Shown here piece by piece: positions 18,212-28,017 of a stretch of DNA of 64,000 nucleotides. Numbering within the stretch: the stretch's first letter is position 1; each line of letters starts with the position of its first letter. The DNA comes from Saprospiraceae bacterium (GTDB taxonomy: Bacteria > Bacteroidota > Bacteroidia > Chitinophagales > Saprospiraceae). The stretch is taken from assembly GCA_016719855.1 (NCBI GenBank), contig JADJYH010000016.1, positions 1 through 64,000 of the forward strand. The letters run 5' to 3'. Below the pieces are notes generated by a model that was given only the letters and a program-made list of their open reading frames with translations, did no database searches and was not told where the DNA came from. A program made the position numbers and the translations under genes.

Positions 18212-19360
18212 TCATTTTTTGTCCTTCCGCTTGCGCAACACCCGCTTCAAAGCCCCCGTCACAGGCAGGTTCCGCTCCGCAATCTCCGCCAAAATCTTCC
18301 AGCGGGTCAGCTTCTTAAAGTCCTTCACCCCACTGATTTTGGGTGAAACGGCGGCCCCAGCCAATGTCGCTTTCGCCGCATGTTTTTCCACTACCATCCG
18401 CAGGATAGCCTCCGTTTGGTCGGGATAATCCGCCAGCACGATGGACGGGTCGGACAGCCACTCCTCGATGACCTCGCAGTATTTTTTCCTCAAGCTCTTG
18501 ATGACAGGAACGCCCATTTTCTTCAAGGCGGCGGCGTTGCACTGCTGCTCGTACTGGCCTTTCATCGGGATGACCATCAGTTTTTTGCCCAAATAAAGCG
18601 TCTCCGCAGGTGTCTCGAAACCTGCGCCACAAAGTACGCCTGTCGCCCCAGCCAAGCTGCCGAGGAACGCCTCGTTGTTGATGGGCTGGAAGCTGACGTT
18701 GCCAACGGAGTACCGTCCCTTGCCATGTTTCGAGAACACGACCCAGCGCACAGCCTCGAATTGCGAAAGCACTTTCAATATCCGCTTGTCGGCGTAGGCA
18801 GGCAGATATACCGTGTAGTGGCCTTGGTCGCTCACTTTCAGTTGCCGGATTTCCTGACGGATGACCGGGGTGAAAATGCCCTCGTTGTATGCCTGAAAAT
18901 GAAAACCGTAGCGGGTGGTCACCGGGGCATAGTGCTTCAGCGTGGCCTTACCGATGGGGTCGAGGCGCTTGGGCTTTGGCGCTTTTTTGTCCAGCACCGC
19001 CGCTTGGTGGCTCAGTCCAATGCAGGGCACGCCCTTGTTGAAGCAGGCCCAGGCGCTCACCGGCTCAAAATCGTTGATGACCAAGTGGTAGTCCTCCACG
19101 GGCAGCCCGTTTATCTCCTCCAACAACTGCCGTAGGTTGCTTTTTTGGTAAGTGGCCAGCACATCCACACCTCCCTTTTTGCCAAAAATGAGACTGAGAC
19201 CCTTGAAGCGGTACTTCACCGGGAACGGGAACGCCACGTCCGCCTGTATGCCGCTCACGAGGATGTCCAGTTGGCCCAGCTTCGAGAGGATGGGCACGAT
19301 GTCCCTCGCCCGGCTGAGGTGGCCGTTGCCGGTGCCTTGGATGGCGTAGAGTATTTTCAT
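18212..19360 (-). CDS. Glycosyltransferase of the MJ1255/VC2487 type
   Basis: Start at the ATG 19360 (MKILYAIQGTGNGHLSRARD), whose Gly-rich GTGNGHLSRA motif is the N-terminal signature of this GT-B family (Glyco_trans_1_3). The C-terminal half carries GVLCGAGFETPAETLYLGKK and PMKGQYEQQCNA, the nucleotide-sugar site region. The length of about 382 aa is usual. The donor and acceptor are unknown. It lies 44 bases downstream of the PfkB kinase on the same strand, so the two are probably one transcription unit, closed by the palindrome at 18110-18159. A further upstream start in the same frame (19411) would overlap the kinase end and lacks the motif position. Confidence 0.8.
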   Translation of the reverse strand: MKILYAIQGTGNGHLSRARDIVPILSKLGQLDILVSGIQADVAFPFPVKYRFKGLSLIFGKKGGVDVLATYQKSNLRQLLEEINGLPVEDYHLVINDFEPVSAWACFNKGVPCIGLSHQAAVLDKKAPKPKRLDPIGKATLKHYAPVTTRYGFHFQAYNEGIFTPVIRQEIRQLKVSDQGHYTVYLPAYADKRILKVLSQFEAVRWVVFSKHGKGRYSVGNVSFQPINNEAFLGSLAGATGVLCGAGFETPAETLYLGKKLMVIPMKGQYEQQCNAAALKKMGVPVIKSLRKKYCEVIEEWLSDPSIVLADYPDQTEAILRMVVEKHAAKATLAGAAVSPKISGVKDFKKLTRWKILAEIAERNLPVTGALKRVLRKRKDKK

Positions 19361-19404
19361 GTAGGTGAAATTTTTGGCAAAGTAGGGAAAGCTGGGGAAG
19401 GTTT

Positions 19405-20229
19405 TTACCAAAATCTGCTGACTTCTGCGAATCCCGGCACACTTGCCATCCCCTTCCCCGTCACGCTCACGCCCGCCGCCGTAATCGCAAACTTCATCGC
19501 CCGTTCCACGTCCCGTTCCTCGGCGTAGCGCAGGGTAAAGGCCGCTGCGAAGATGTCTCCAGCGCCCGTCGGTTCCACTTCCTCCACGGGCAGTGCTGGA
19601 AACTGACGGCGGTGGTGGCCCTGTTCGAAGACGGTGGCACCTTGGGCGCCCTGCGTCACGAGCAGCAATGGCGCAATGGAAGCGATGTGTTCAATCAGCG
19701 CCCAATCCCCGCCCACGTCCGCCTCGCTCATGGAGATGATGTCGGCCTTGGCCAATAGCTGCCAGTCGGGGATGGGCTTGGGGGAGACCCGATGCTGTGC
19801 ATCCCATTGCCGCATCCAGCCTTGCGGACAGGCGCAGGTGATGGTATTTTGTGAAGCGAAAAAAACGAGGAAGTCGAAGCTCACTTCGTCGCAGATGGGG
19901 CCGAGCAGCACGGTCTTCGGTGCTTGCCAGTGCGGCGGCAGGTCGGCGGGCGTGAGCGGGTTGGCCCGGCTGTGCAGGTACTGGGTGCGTTGGCCGTCGT
20001 GGTAGATGTTCTCGAAAACGGTAGTATGCAGCGATTTCACCACACGCAGGTTTATCCCCTCAAATTGCGAAGCAAACTGGAAATCATCGCCGTAGGCGGT
20101 GAGGATGGCAGTGTTGTAGCCAAGGCGGTGCGAGAGCAGCCCGGCGTAAGCGGCTGCACCGCCGGGGGTGAATCCGCCGGGAATTTTGTCGTGACAGATA
20201 TGGCCGATGACGAGAAAATCAGGAGTCAA
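19405..20229 (-). CDS. PfkB/ribokinase family carbohydrate kinase
   Basis: Phosphorylates a sugar or nucleoside of unknown identity. The N-terminal motif (PGGFTPGGAAAYAGLLSHRLG) and the C-terminal signature PTGAGDIFAAAF, with the catalytic Asp of GAGD, define the family. The length is about 274 aa from the TTG start at 20229 (LTPDFLVIGHICHDKIPGG). The frame is open further up to 20475, but that part does not resemble the family and runs through a stem-loop at 20279-20309, so I chose the TTG. It is followed by the glycosyltransferase gene, so a joint role in making a glycoconjugate is possible. Confidence 0.75.
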   Translation of the reverse strand: MTPDFLVIGHICHDKIPGGFTPGGAAAYAGLLSHRLGYNTAILTAYGDDFQFASQFEGINLRVVKSLHTTVFENIYHDGQRTQYLHSRANPLTPADLPPHWQAPKTVLLGPICDEVSFDFLVFFASQNTITCACPQGWMRQWDAQHRVSPKPIPDWQLLAKADIISMSEADVGGDWALIEHIASIAPLLLVTQGAQGATVFEQGHHRRQFPALPVEEVEPTGAGDIFAAAFTLRYAEERDVERAMKFAITAAGVSVTGKGMASVPGFAEVSRFW

Positions 20230-20278
20230 TTTTTTGGCGGGAAAGATAGGAATGTTTGGACAAGACTTGTGTCGGAAA

Positions 20279-20309
20279 CCGATACGATTGCTTTGAGCAA
20301 TCGTATTGG
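20279..20309 (-). terminator. Stem-loop between the 247-aa membrane gene and pfkB
   Basis: CCGATACGATTGCT pairs with AGCAATCGTATTGG (one G-T) around the loop TTG. It lies after the gene at 20430 and before the kinase start. A T run is lacking, so it may be a regulatory hairpin instead of a terminator. Confidence 0.5.
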
Positions 20310-20429
20310 TATTCACAGGGAAAATCAAAAGAACCATGCCCCGCCTCGCCCACGCCGAGGAAACCGAAAAGGCAACAGCCGATAGAAGGACTAATGGATT
20401 TGCACGAACAATTGAAGGGAACTTGCCCC

Positions 20430-21173
20430 CTACCGTTTCTTCACCACCACATCCAGCATCATGATTTTTTGCCAAATCTTGCTCGACAACTCATGCGAAA
20501 GTGTCTCCACCTCGTCCACGGTTTTCTGCACCTCCGAGTCCTGGAAGCATTGCACGTGCAGGGCGGCGAGCTTGGAGTTGATGGCCAAAAGTTCTGAGCA
20601 GTAGTCAAGGTAGCGGGTAAGCTGGTAGGGTGTCATGGTACGCTCCGGCGAGGAGGCGGTTTTTTTGAACTCCGCAACAAGCGAGGCGGGGTCTTTGGTG
20701 AGCTGGTGCATGTCCACTACATGGGCGATGGAACGCAGCCGGTGCAGCGAGTTCAGTGCGGCTCTGCGCTTGATGCGGTTTTCTGCGGTGGCCAGAAACA
20801 AGATGGCCAGTCCCAGAAAAATCACCTCGTTGATGGCGCTTTCGGCACCTTGTAGTATCTCTAGCAGGCCACTTTCGCCCGCCGGGATGTAGTGTACCGT
20901 GAATGTGCAAACCCAAACGGTCAGCCCAATGAGCAGGCCAATGGCCACGAAAGTGAGGATTCGGATGGGCCAAAGCGGTTGGGGCAATTGTTCCACCAGG
21001 CCAACGATGGCCGTTGCTACTTCGCTCAACTCATTGGCCACTTTGCCCAGGCCAGAGTTGGGAAAGCGCTCTTCAATGCGGTTTTTCAGCTTCTCCAAAG
21101 TACCGAGGATGTACTCGGACTTCAGTTCGCTGAACCTGCTGGTCGGGAATTTGGTGTTGAAGAAAAAGGACAC
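20430..21173 (-). CDS. Membrane protein of unknown function
   Basis: A 247-aa protein with a charged N-terminal third, two membrane segments (about residues 71-93, ILTFVAIGLLIGLTVWVCTF, and 115-130, EVIFLGLAILFLATAE) and a helical cytoplasmic C-terminal half (about 140-247). I do not recognise the family, but proteins with this RIKRRAALNSLHRLRSIAHVVDMHQLTKDP segment occur in Bacteroidota (recollection). It is preceded by the palindromic repeat element at 21241-21373 and followed by the stem-loop at 20279-20309, so it is probably a single-gene unit. Confidence 0.65.
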   Translation of the reverse strand: MSFFFNTKFPTSRFSELKSEYILGTLEKLKNRIEERFPNSGLGKVANELSEVATAIVGLVEQLPQPLWPIRILTFVAIGLLIGLTVWVCTFTVHYIPAGESGLLEILQGAESAINEVIFLGLAILFLATAENRIKRRAALNSLHRLRSIAHVVDMHQLTKDPASLVAEFKKTASSPERTMTPYQLTRYLDYCSELLAINSKLAALHVQCFQDSEVQKTVDEVETLSHELSSKIWQKIMMLDVVVKKR

Positions 21174-21240
21174 TGTGGTGATTGGTGATTAATGCGGATT
21201 AGAGGTTGAAATCGCTAAATATGCTGACATCACGGCCGCA

Positions 21241-21373
21241 GAGCGGCGAAATCTTTGTAGCCAAATGGGAAACAATGGGCTTTGAGGTGCAGCGCACCGC
21301 AATATTACGGTGCGCTGCACCTCAAAGCCTGAAATGCTATGGTTTCTACAAATATTTCGGTGCGCTGCACCTA
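21241..21373. repeat. Palindromic intergenic element with GGTGCGCTGCACC units
   Basis: A 22-base arm at 21278-21299 (starting GGCTTTGAGGTGCAGCGCAC) pairs exactly with 21308-21329 around an eight-base loop. The inner unit GGTGCGCTGCACC is itself palindromic and appears a third time at 21360-21372. Outer words AATCTTTGTAG (21250-21260) and CTACAAATATT (about 21346-21356) are inverted to each other. The whole looks like a REP/MITE-like element lying between two minus-strand genes. Confidence 0.7.
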
Positions 21374-21409
21374 TTTTTCAATGCCTAAATTTGCATGATT
21401 AATGATTGC

Positions 21410-22211
21410 TCAGGCGAAGTTGCGGTTTTTTTTCAAAAATTTGGCTGCCGCTTCCATTGCTTCCGGTTTTCCAACGTCCAGCCACTCGTCGGCGCTGTGG
21501 TCATAGCCGAAAACCTGCCCCGTCGAGGCAGCTTCCAAGTACACGTCAATGATGGAAAACACCTCCTCGTCCGCTGGCATCCAGTCGAAAAGGGCGGGGC
21601 TGATGGCGTGTATGCCGCTGAAAGCGTAAGGGAGGTATGAGGGATGAGGTATGCCTGCCTGTTCGGTAGGCAGGGGGTATGATGGGGGCTGACTGCCGAC
21701 TGCCAACTGTCGAACTGCCAACTTTTCCTCCCCCGTCTTCGCATTCTGCCAGCCAGTCAAGCGCATTTTTTCATCGAACAAAAAATAGCGGGAAGTGACT
21801 CGTTTTTGCACGGCGAGCGTGGCGAGCGCCCCGCTTTCGAGGTGTTTTTGGTAAAAATGGGCGAGGTCCATGTCCGTCAGCACATCGGCGTTGCAGACGA
21901 GGAAGGGCTGGTCGTCGTCGAAGAACCAGGCCGCTTTTTTCAGGCCGCCGCCCGTGTCCAGCAGGCGCTCCCGCTCATCGGAGATGGCGATGCGGATGCC
22001 GAACTGTTCGTTTTTTCCCAAAAAATCAATGATTTGCTCCGCAAAATGGTGGACGTTGACTATCAATTCCCGGCAGCCCGCCGTCACCAGCCGCCGGATG
22101 GCCACTTCGAGCAGGGTAACGCCGTTCACTTCCACGAGCGCCTTGGGGCGGTCGTTGGTCAAAGGTCGAAGGCGGGTGCCGAGGCCAGCGGAGAAGATGC
22201 AGTGCTTTCAT
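21410..22211 (-). CDS. Sugar-phosphate nucleotidyltransferase, start frameshifted, repeat inside
   Basis: Activates a sugar-1-phosphate with an NTP. The expected start MKAL-IFSAGLGTRLRPLTNDRPKAL begins at the ATG 22211, but one base near 22195-22205 breaks the frame, so the open frame itself begins only at TNDRPKALVEVNG (22162). Further motifs are GGGLKKA and CNADVLTDMDL (metal-binding Asp). Oddly, residues about 160-185 (QLAVGSQPPSYPLPTEQAGI) come from a stretch at 21630-21722 made of the same short repeated words as the intergenic repeats, including the palindrome CCTGCCTGTTCGGTAGGCAGG region. This looks like a repeat that entered the gene without breaking the frame. The family length without it is about 240 aa. 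Confidence 0.8.
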
Positions 22212-22214
22212 AAG

Positions 22215-22320
22215 CAAGCGGGTGAGAAGGTGAGCGAATGTTGGAATGTTGGAATGAGAGAGAGGCCATAGGCATCAGGATGTCACCCGATCATCTCACC
22301 CTCATTCCTTCATTCACTCA
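22215..22320. repeat. Spacer built of repeated short words
   Basis: The left side holds GGTGAG twice and GAATGTTG/GGAATG repeats. The right side answers with ATCTCACC, CTCATTCC and TTCATTCACTCATT. It lies between two minus-strand genes. Confidence 0.5.
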
Positions 22321-23107
22321 TTATTGATAGGAATTCCCGAAACGCCTTCGCCGTCTCCCGGCTGGCAGAGAACATGCCCATGTGCCCCACGGTCGAGTAG
22401 ACGTGGATGATGCCCTTGTTGGGCAGGTGCGACATGGCCATGCTCAGTTCAAGCGGCACGGCGGTGTCGTGCTGACCGATGAGCATGAGCACTGGGCAGC
22501 CGATGTTGCGGAGCACCTCGGAGCGGTCGGGGCGCAGGCGCATGGCGTTCAGCGCTGCGATGATGGCTTCCGGCTTGAATTGTACTGCGTTGTGTATCAA
22601 GCCATTAACCTCCGATTGGTAGCCTTTCGAGAAATCATAAATGAACAGTTGCGGGATGGCTTGGCGCACGTAGATGACGTGGCCGTTGGTGTGGATGAAT
22701 TCGATGGACTTAAGCCGTCCCGCTTTTTTCTCCTCCGTATCGGCGAAGGGGTGCGAGTGGAACATGCACAGCCCGGCGAGTTTTTCGCCCCATTTCTCGG
22801 CGAAGGCCAGCGCTACGTAGCCGCCCATGCTGTGGGCGGTGAGGATGAATTTTTTCAAACCGAGGTGCTCAACCACTGTGGCCACGGCCTCGGCCATGCT
22901 TTCGATGGTGAGGTTCTCGGTCAGTTCGGAGCTGCCGCAACCGGGCAGGTCAATGCGAACGAAACGGCGGGCGGGCAGCAGCGGCAGCCATTCGTCCCAA
23001 AGCCGGCTATCTTCAAGAAAGCCGTGGAGCAGCACCACCGGCAGCCCCTCTCCGGTTTTGTTGTCAAAATAAGCTATCTGTTTCCCTTGGAAAATTATTT
23101 GTTCCAT
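22310..23107 (-). CDS. Alpha/beta-fold hydrolase
   Basis: From the ATG 23107 (MEQIIFQGKQIAYFDNKTG) a protein of about 265 aa. The oxyanion motif VVLLHGFLEDSRLWDEW, the nucleophile elbow AHSMGGYVALAF (Ser at about residue 98), an acid region (LIGQHDTAVP) and the final His (VGHMGMFSASR) give a complete catalytic triad. The substrate is unknown; such proteins include esterases and ester-type thiolase helpers. The frame is open to 23161, but the extra residues are not family-like. It follows no close operon partner: about 100 bases separate it from the nucleotidyltransferase. Confidence 0.8.
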   Translation of the reverse strand: MEQIIFQGKQIAYFDNKTGEGLPVVLLHGFLEDSRLWDEWLPLLPARRFVRIDLPGCGSSELTENLTIESMAEAVATVVEHLGLKKFILTAHSMGGYVALAFAEKWGEKLAGLCMFHSHPFADTEEKKAGRLKSIEFIHTNGHVIYVRQAIPQLFIYDFSKGYQSEVNGLIHNAVQFKPEAIIAALNAMRLRPDRSEVLRNIGCPVLMLIGQHDTAVPLELSMAMSHLPNKGIIHVYSTVGHMGMFSASRETAKAFREFLSIMSE

Positions 23108-23341
23108 TATCCTGTTTTCAACTTGGCCTCGGCTGGGTCGCTTTTCAAAACATTGAATCACAATATTTTACAAAAACAAAACCCGATTCGAAGCCGCCCA
23201 TTTCAGCAAATCCGCCACGCCATTTGCGAAGCGAAAACTGCTATTTTTTTGCAAAAGTAGTTTTATCGAAAAGTATTCGGGTCAATTTCTAATTTTACCC
23301 ATTCGATTTGGAGAACTACACGACCGGAAAATTCCTTACTG

Positions 23342-24585
23342 ATGACTTCTTTAGGCAATGTAAAGCAAAAATTAAATACCATCGGACAACTTGAACGGGA
23401 CCTTAACCTGAAGCAGTTGCAGATAAACCGGCTGCTCAACATCACGCAGGCCATCAACAACAACGTGAAGATGAGCGGCCTGTTCGAGATGTACACTTCG
23501 TTTTTGAGCTGGGAGATGGGCGTGAAAAAAATGGCGCTCTACTACCGCAAGGACAAAAAATGGGTCTGCTCCGCCCATATTGGCTTCCAGGATGGTGAAC
23601 TAAAGACCGATGTTTCCGACCAACTTTCCCAATACACCCGCCTGCACACCTTGGCTGACAGCGACGACCCGTTCTTTCGGCAGTTCGATGTGGTAATCCC
23701 CGTAAAACACAAGGACGTCCACTTGGCCTACGTCTTCATCGGCGGTTTCGGGGAAGAGGAGGACATGTACAACAAGGTGCAGTTCATCACCACCATCACC
23801 AACATCATCACCGTAGCCATTGAAAACAAGCGGCTTTTCAAGAAACAAATAGAGGAGGAGCGCTTGCGCAAAGAGATGGAACTGGCCAGCGAGATGCAAC
23901 AGTTGCTCATCCCGAAGTCGCTGCCCACCCGCAAGGAGTATGAGCTTTCGGCCATCTACCGCCCACACCTGAACGTCGGGGGCGACTACTTCGACTTCGT
24001 GGAGCACGGGGCGGCAAAATCACCTTTTGCATTGCCGACATTGCTGGCAAGGGCGTGGCCGCAGCGCTGCTCATGTCCAATTTCCAGGCGAGCTTTCACA
24101 ACCTGCTGAACCGCCACGACAACCTGACTTACTTTGTGGGAGACCTGAACCGCTCGGTGCTGCGCATCACGAAGGGCGAACGATTCCTCACGTTCTTCGT
24201 GGCACAGTTCGACCTGAACACTCGGCTTTTGACTTACGTGAACGCAGGTCACAACCCGCCAATCCTGGCCATGAATGAGCAACTATATTACCTCGACAAG
24301 GGCACCACGGTGCTGGGGGCTTTCGACGAATTGCCTTTCATCGAGCAAGGCACGGAAAAAGTGGACGGGGAAGCCCTAATTTTGCTGTTCACCGACGGCC
24401 TGACGGAGCTGCAAAACGAGGCGGGTGACTACGTGGACGAGAATTTCGGGCAAAAGTTCGTGCTGGCGAACTACCACCTGTCCGCCACGGAGTTCAACAA
24501 AAAAGTGATGGACGCACTGGATTTATTCAAAGGCCGGGCTGGGTTTCAAGACGATTTCACGGTGCTGACGTGCAAGGTGTTTTGA
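23342..24585 (+). CDS. SpoIIE/RsbU-type PP2C phosphatase, one frameshift
   Basis: Serine phosphatase that normally acts on an anti-sigma-factor antagonist or similar partner-switch protein. The N-terminal part (about residues 1-60) is helical and a GAF-like sensor domain follows (about 40-170). A coiled linker (KQIEEERLRKEMELASEMQQ) leads to the PP2C domain: GGDYFDF, then DIAGKGVAAALLMS, YVNAGHNPPIL, TDGLTE and DDFTVLTCKVF. The frame breaks at about 24007-24013 (CACGGGGCGGC, one base missing), so read literally the first frame ends at 24109 and the second starts downstream. Rebuilt length is about 415 aa. The rsbU-like architecture is clear; the signal and target are not known. Confidence 0.8.
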
Positions 24586-24667
24586 ATTGTTGAATTGCTA
24601 TATTGTTGAAGTGTCATTTGGTTCTCGTAATACGGGCAACAATTCAGCAATACAGCAATTCAACAAT
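24582..24667. repeat. Inverted word repeat after the SpoIIE gene
   Basis: Left words TTGAATTGTTGAATTGC and TATTGTTGAA (24582-24610) face right words CAACAATTCAGCAATACAGC and AATTCAACAA (24637-24666). It starts at the stop codon and probably ends transcription. Confidence 0.6.
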
Positions 24668-24761
24668 GAAATCCCACTGCTCGTCGAATAGCCGTGGAGC
24701 GTGACCGAACCAAAGGGGCAGATTTGCGTTCACTTCGCACTACAATACTTGAAAACGAACG

Positions 24762-25544
24762 ATGAAAGATAAAAACGTAGCAGGAATTTTGGCATTGTTT
24801 CTTGGGTGGGTGGGTATCCATCGGTTTTACCTGGGACAGGTAGGACTTGGCATTTTGTACGCCGTTTTCTTTTGGTTTCCGCTCATCTGGCTGATTTCAC
24901 TGATTGATGCCATCGTGCTTTTTTCCATGAACAAGGAAGTTTTCGACGTAAAATACAACAAGGAAGTCTGGCAACGCCAACAGCAACAGCCCGACTTCCA
25001 GCGCAGGCGCCCGACGGACTTTGATCGCCGAGAAATGCGCCCACAAGCACCGCCGCCGCCCGCCCCTAAAGCCCAAGCCAACCGCCCAAACCTCTACAAA
25101 CAGACCGGGCTTGAAAAATTTAAGGACTTCGATTATGCGGGGGCTATTGAAGATTTCAATAAATCCCTAGAAATTGCCCCGCAGGACATCGCCACTCACT
25201 TCAACCTGGCATGCGCTTACTCCTTGGTAGAGGATAAAAAAAAGGCATTATCACACCTCGACAAAGCCGTTCAGTTTGGCTTCAAGGATTTTCAAAAAAT
25301 AAAAGAACACCACGCACTGGCCTACTTGCGCATCCAGAAAGATTTTGACCAATTTGAGGAAAATGGCTTCCGGCTTCTATCAAAAACCACAAACATCCCC
25401 GTTGACAACCAAGGAGATGAGAACCTCCTTGCCTCGCATCCCGACTTACTCGACCGGATAAAAAAACTGGCCGAACTGAGGGAACATGGCCTGCTCACAG
25501 AACAGGAATTTGAAACGGAACAGCGTAAGCTAATGGGGAATTGA
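24762..25544 (+). CDS. TM2-domain protein with TPR and SHOCT-like tail
   Basis: A 260-aa protein. The N-terminal TM2 domain (residues 1-55) has GWVGIHRFYLGQVGLGILY and two membrane helices ending in LIWLISLIDAIVLFSMN. A Pro/Gln-rich linker follows (about 65-105), then at least two TPR repeats (FKDFDYAGAIEDFNKSLEIAP and NLACAYSLVEDKKKALSHLD). The last 30 residues (LLDRIKKLAELREHGLLTEQEFETEQRKLM) look like a short SHOCT-type helical tail. This fusion suggests a membrane-anchored scaffold, but no partner is known. The word repeat at 25550-25610 follows it. Confidence 0.75.
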   Translation: MKDKNVAGILALFLGWVGIHRFYLGQVGLGILYAVFFWFPLIWLISLIDAIVLFSMNKEVFDVKYNKEVWQRQQQQPDFQRRRPTDFDRREMRPQAPPPPAPKAQANRPNLYKQTGLEKFKDFDYAGAIEDFNKSLEIAPQDIATHFNLACAYSLVEDKKKALSHLDKAVQFGFKDFQKIKEHHALAYLRIQKDFDQFEENGFRLLSKTTNIPVDNQGDENLLASHPDLLDRIKKLAELREHGLLTEQEFETEQRKLMGN

Positions 25545-25549
25545 CGGAC

Positions 25550-25610
25550 TCAGGTTTCATTGGGTTTAGGGGTTACATGCTGCCTACCTGAAACCCAAAA
25601 CCTGAAACCC
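25550..25610. repeat. Inverted word repeat after the TM2 gene
   Basis: Left words CAGGTTTCATTGGGTTTAGG are answered on the right by CTGAAACCCAAAACCTGAAA. It directly follows the stop at 25544. Confidence 0.6.
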
Positions 25611-25743
25611 TTTTAAACCTCTTCCCGATACCGCTTTGGCCGGGATTTTGCAAATGGAGAAAACTAAAAGAAATTTTTAACAGTAACACTTTTCACAGAA
25701 GGAACTATGAGACGTTCTAACATGGACTACAAACACAAACACA

Positions 25744-26404
25744 ATGGTTGCTGAAAACCTAATTTCCTCTGCAGTTTTGCCCCCTTCGGACCTCCGACAC
25801 TGGCAAAATGGCGCTAGTCTCGATGGAGAACTTCAACGTGCGCCACCTGCCCATCGTCAACGACCGGCAACTGCTCGGCGTCATTTGCGAAGACGACATC
25901 CTGATTCACAATATCAATGAGCCAATCGGATCGTACCAGCTTTCCCTAGTCCATGCTTTTGTCAAAAAATCCGACCACCTCTATGAGGTCATGCGGCTGC
26001 TTGCAGAGCACCAGCTTACCATCATTCCAGTGGTGGACGAGCTGGGTGACTATATCGGCATGGTTTCTTTGGAAGATGTGTTGAACTATTTTGCTAAAAC
26101 GGCGGCGTTCAGCGATTCAGGTAGCATTGTTGTGCTGGAGTTCCAGCAGCGGAGCTACTCTCTCGCTGAGATCGCCCGACTTGTGGAAGCAGAGGGCGCC
26201 ACCATTCTGAGCACCTTCGTCTCCTCAAAGCCAGAGTCTTCCATCGTGGAAGTCACCCTAAAAATCAACCGGCAGGACATCCACAACATCCTCGCTGCCT
26301 TCGAGCGCTTCGGCTACGTCATCAAGGCTTCGTTCAACGAGGAGGAGTACTTGGAGTCGCTCCAAGAGCGGTACGATGCACTGATGAGCTACCTCAATGT
26401 TTAG
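25744..26404 (+). CDS. CBS-domain protein, early frameshift
   Basis: Tandem CBS domains bind adenosyl groups and act as energy or second-messenger sensors. The start is the ATG 25744 (MVAENLISSAVLPL). A C run at 25780-25784 has one base too many, after which the frame continues as RTSDTGKMALVSMENFNVRH. CBS1 covers about residues 25-60 (RHLPIVNDRQLLGVICEDDI) and CBS2 about 75-120 (LTIIPVVDELGDYIGMVSLED). The C-terminal third (about 130-220) resembles an ACT-like domain (EARLVEAEGATILSTFV-like pattern), as in AcuB-type proteins. Length about 220 aa. The regulated partner is unknown. It is convergent with rnc. Confidence 0.75.
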
Positions 26405-26581
26405 ACTTAGACGAGAGACTTTAGACTTTAGAGAGGCGTTGTTACGCATCAACAGTTCGATTTTTTCATAAAAAAACAGCCGTGTCGGAGTGCGACACGG
26501 CTGTTTTTCGTTTTGGAACGAAGCGTAATCGAACACGCCCCCCATCTAATGTCTAAAGTCTAAAGTCTAAAGTCTAAAAAA
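26402..26581. repeat. Inverted TCTAAAG-word repeat around the CBS/rnc terminator
   Basis: Left arm words TTAGACTTTAGA (26402-26436) face a right arm of three to four GTCTAAA units (26546-26578). A strong hairpin (26472-26508) lies between them. The arms start at the stop of the CBS gene and end at the stop of rnc. Confidence 0.65.
26472..26508. terminator. Two-way Rho-independent terminator between CBS and rnc
   Basis: AAAAACAGCCGTGTCG pairs exactly with CGACACGGCTGTTTTT around the loop GAGTG. A and T runs flank both sides. It serves both convergent genes. Confidence 0.9.
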
Positions 26582-26583
26582 AA

Positions 26584-27363
26584 TCAATCCTCGTTTTCCT
26601 CCTCGTCCTCCTCTTCGACTACGCCGTTTTCGCCAGTATCTGCTATGATTCCGAGTACCATCATTGCCTTTTCGGAGGCAGTCTGCTCAGCGCTTTTCTT
26701 GTTGAAATCGTCGGCGGTGGCCACTTTTTGGTTGTCCACCATTACCGCTACTTTGAAGCGGTCACGCTTCTCGAACTTGTAGCGGGCCACGAGTTTGTAG
26801 CTGACGGTTTGTCCATTTTTCTGGCACCATTCGAGGAGCTGGCTCTTGTAGTTGTCGTCGAAGCTTTCCAACTCGTGCACGTCCACGTAGTTGCGCAGAA
26901 TTTTGTTGATGACAAAACGCTTGGTAGCCCCGTAGCCCTTCTCCAGGTAAACCGCCCCGACGAGTGCCTCCACGGCATTGCCGAGCATGGAGCGGCTGAG
27001 ACGGGTTTGGCTATAGTCGCTCAAGAGCATGTCGAGTCCCATTTTGTCGCCGATTTTGTTCAGCGTGTTGCGCTTCACGATTTTCGAGCGCATTTTCGTC
27101 AAGAAGCCCTCGTTGGCGTTGGGGTACTTAATGAACAGGTACTCTGCCACGATAGTGCCGAGCACCGCATCGCCGAGGAACTCCAGGCGCTCGTTGTTCT
27201 GCATGGCATAAACCTTGTCCGAGGGGTTGGACTTGTGCGAGAAGGCCAACTTGAAAATTGACATATTGGCTGGGGTAAAGCCAATCAATGGCCTCATCTT
27301 GTTGGCGAAGCCCTTCTCTGGATGGAAAAAACGGTTGTTTAGACGTAAAAGTAGCCGCAGCAC
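26584..27363 (-). CDS. rnc: Ribonuclease III
   Basis: Cuts double-stranded RNA in rRNA and mRNA processing. The signature NNERLEFLGDAVLG and the following VAEYLFIKYP, together with the second acidic site GNAVEALVGAVYLEKGY, form the catalytic RNase III domain (about residues 30-165). The double-stranded RNA-binding domain follows (about 170-245, SQLLEWCQKNGQTVSYKLV). The tail is strongly acidic (EEEDEEENED), a Bacteroidota-like extension. Length 259 aa. The gene is intact and followed by the word-repeat spacer. Confidence 0.95.
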   Translation of the reverse strand: MLRLLLRLNNRFFHPEKGFANKMRPLIGFTPANMSIFKLAFSHKSNPSDKVYAMQNNERLEFLGDAVLGTIVAEYLFIKYPNANEGFLTKMRSKIVKRNTLNKIGDKMGLDMLLSDYSQTRLSRSMLGNAVEALVGAVYLEKGYGATKRFVINKILRNYVDVHELESFDDNYKSQLLEWCQKNGQTVSYKLVARYKFEKRDRFKVAVMVDNQKVATADDFNKKSAEQTASEKAMMVLGIIADTGENGVVEEEDEEENED

Positions 27364-28011
<648 letters not shown>

Positions 28012-28017
28012 TTTCTT

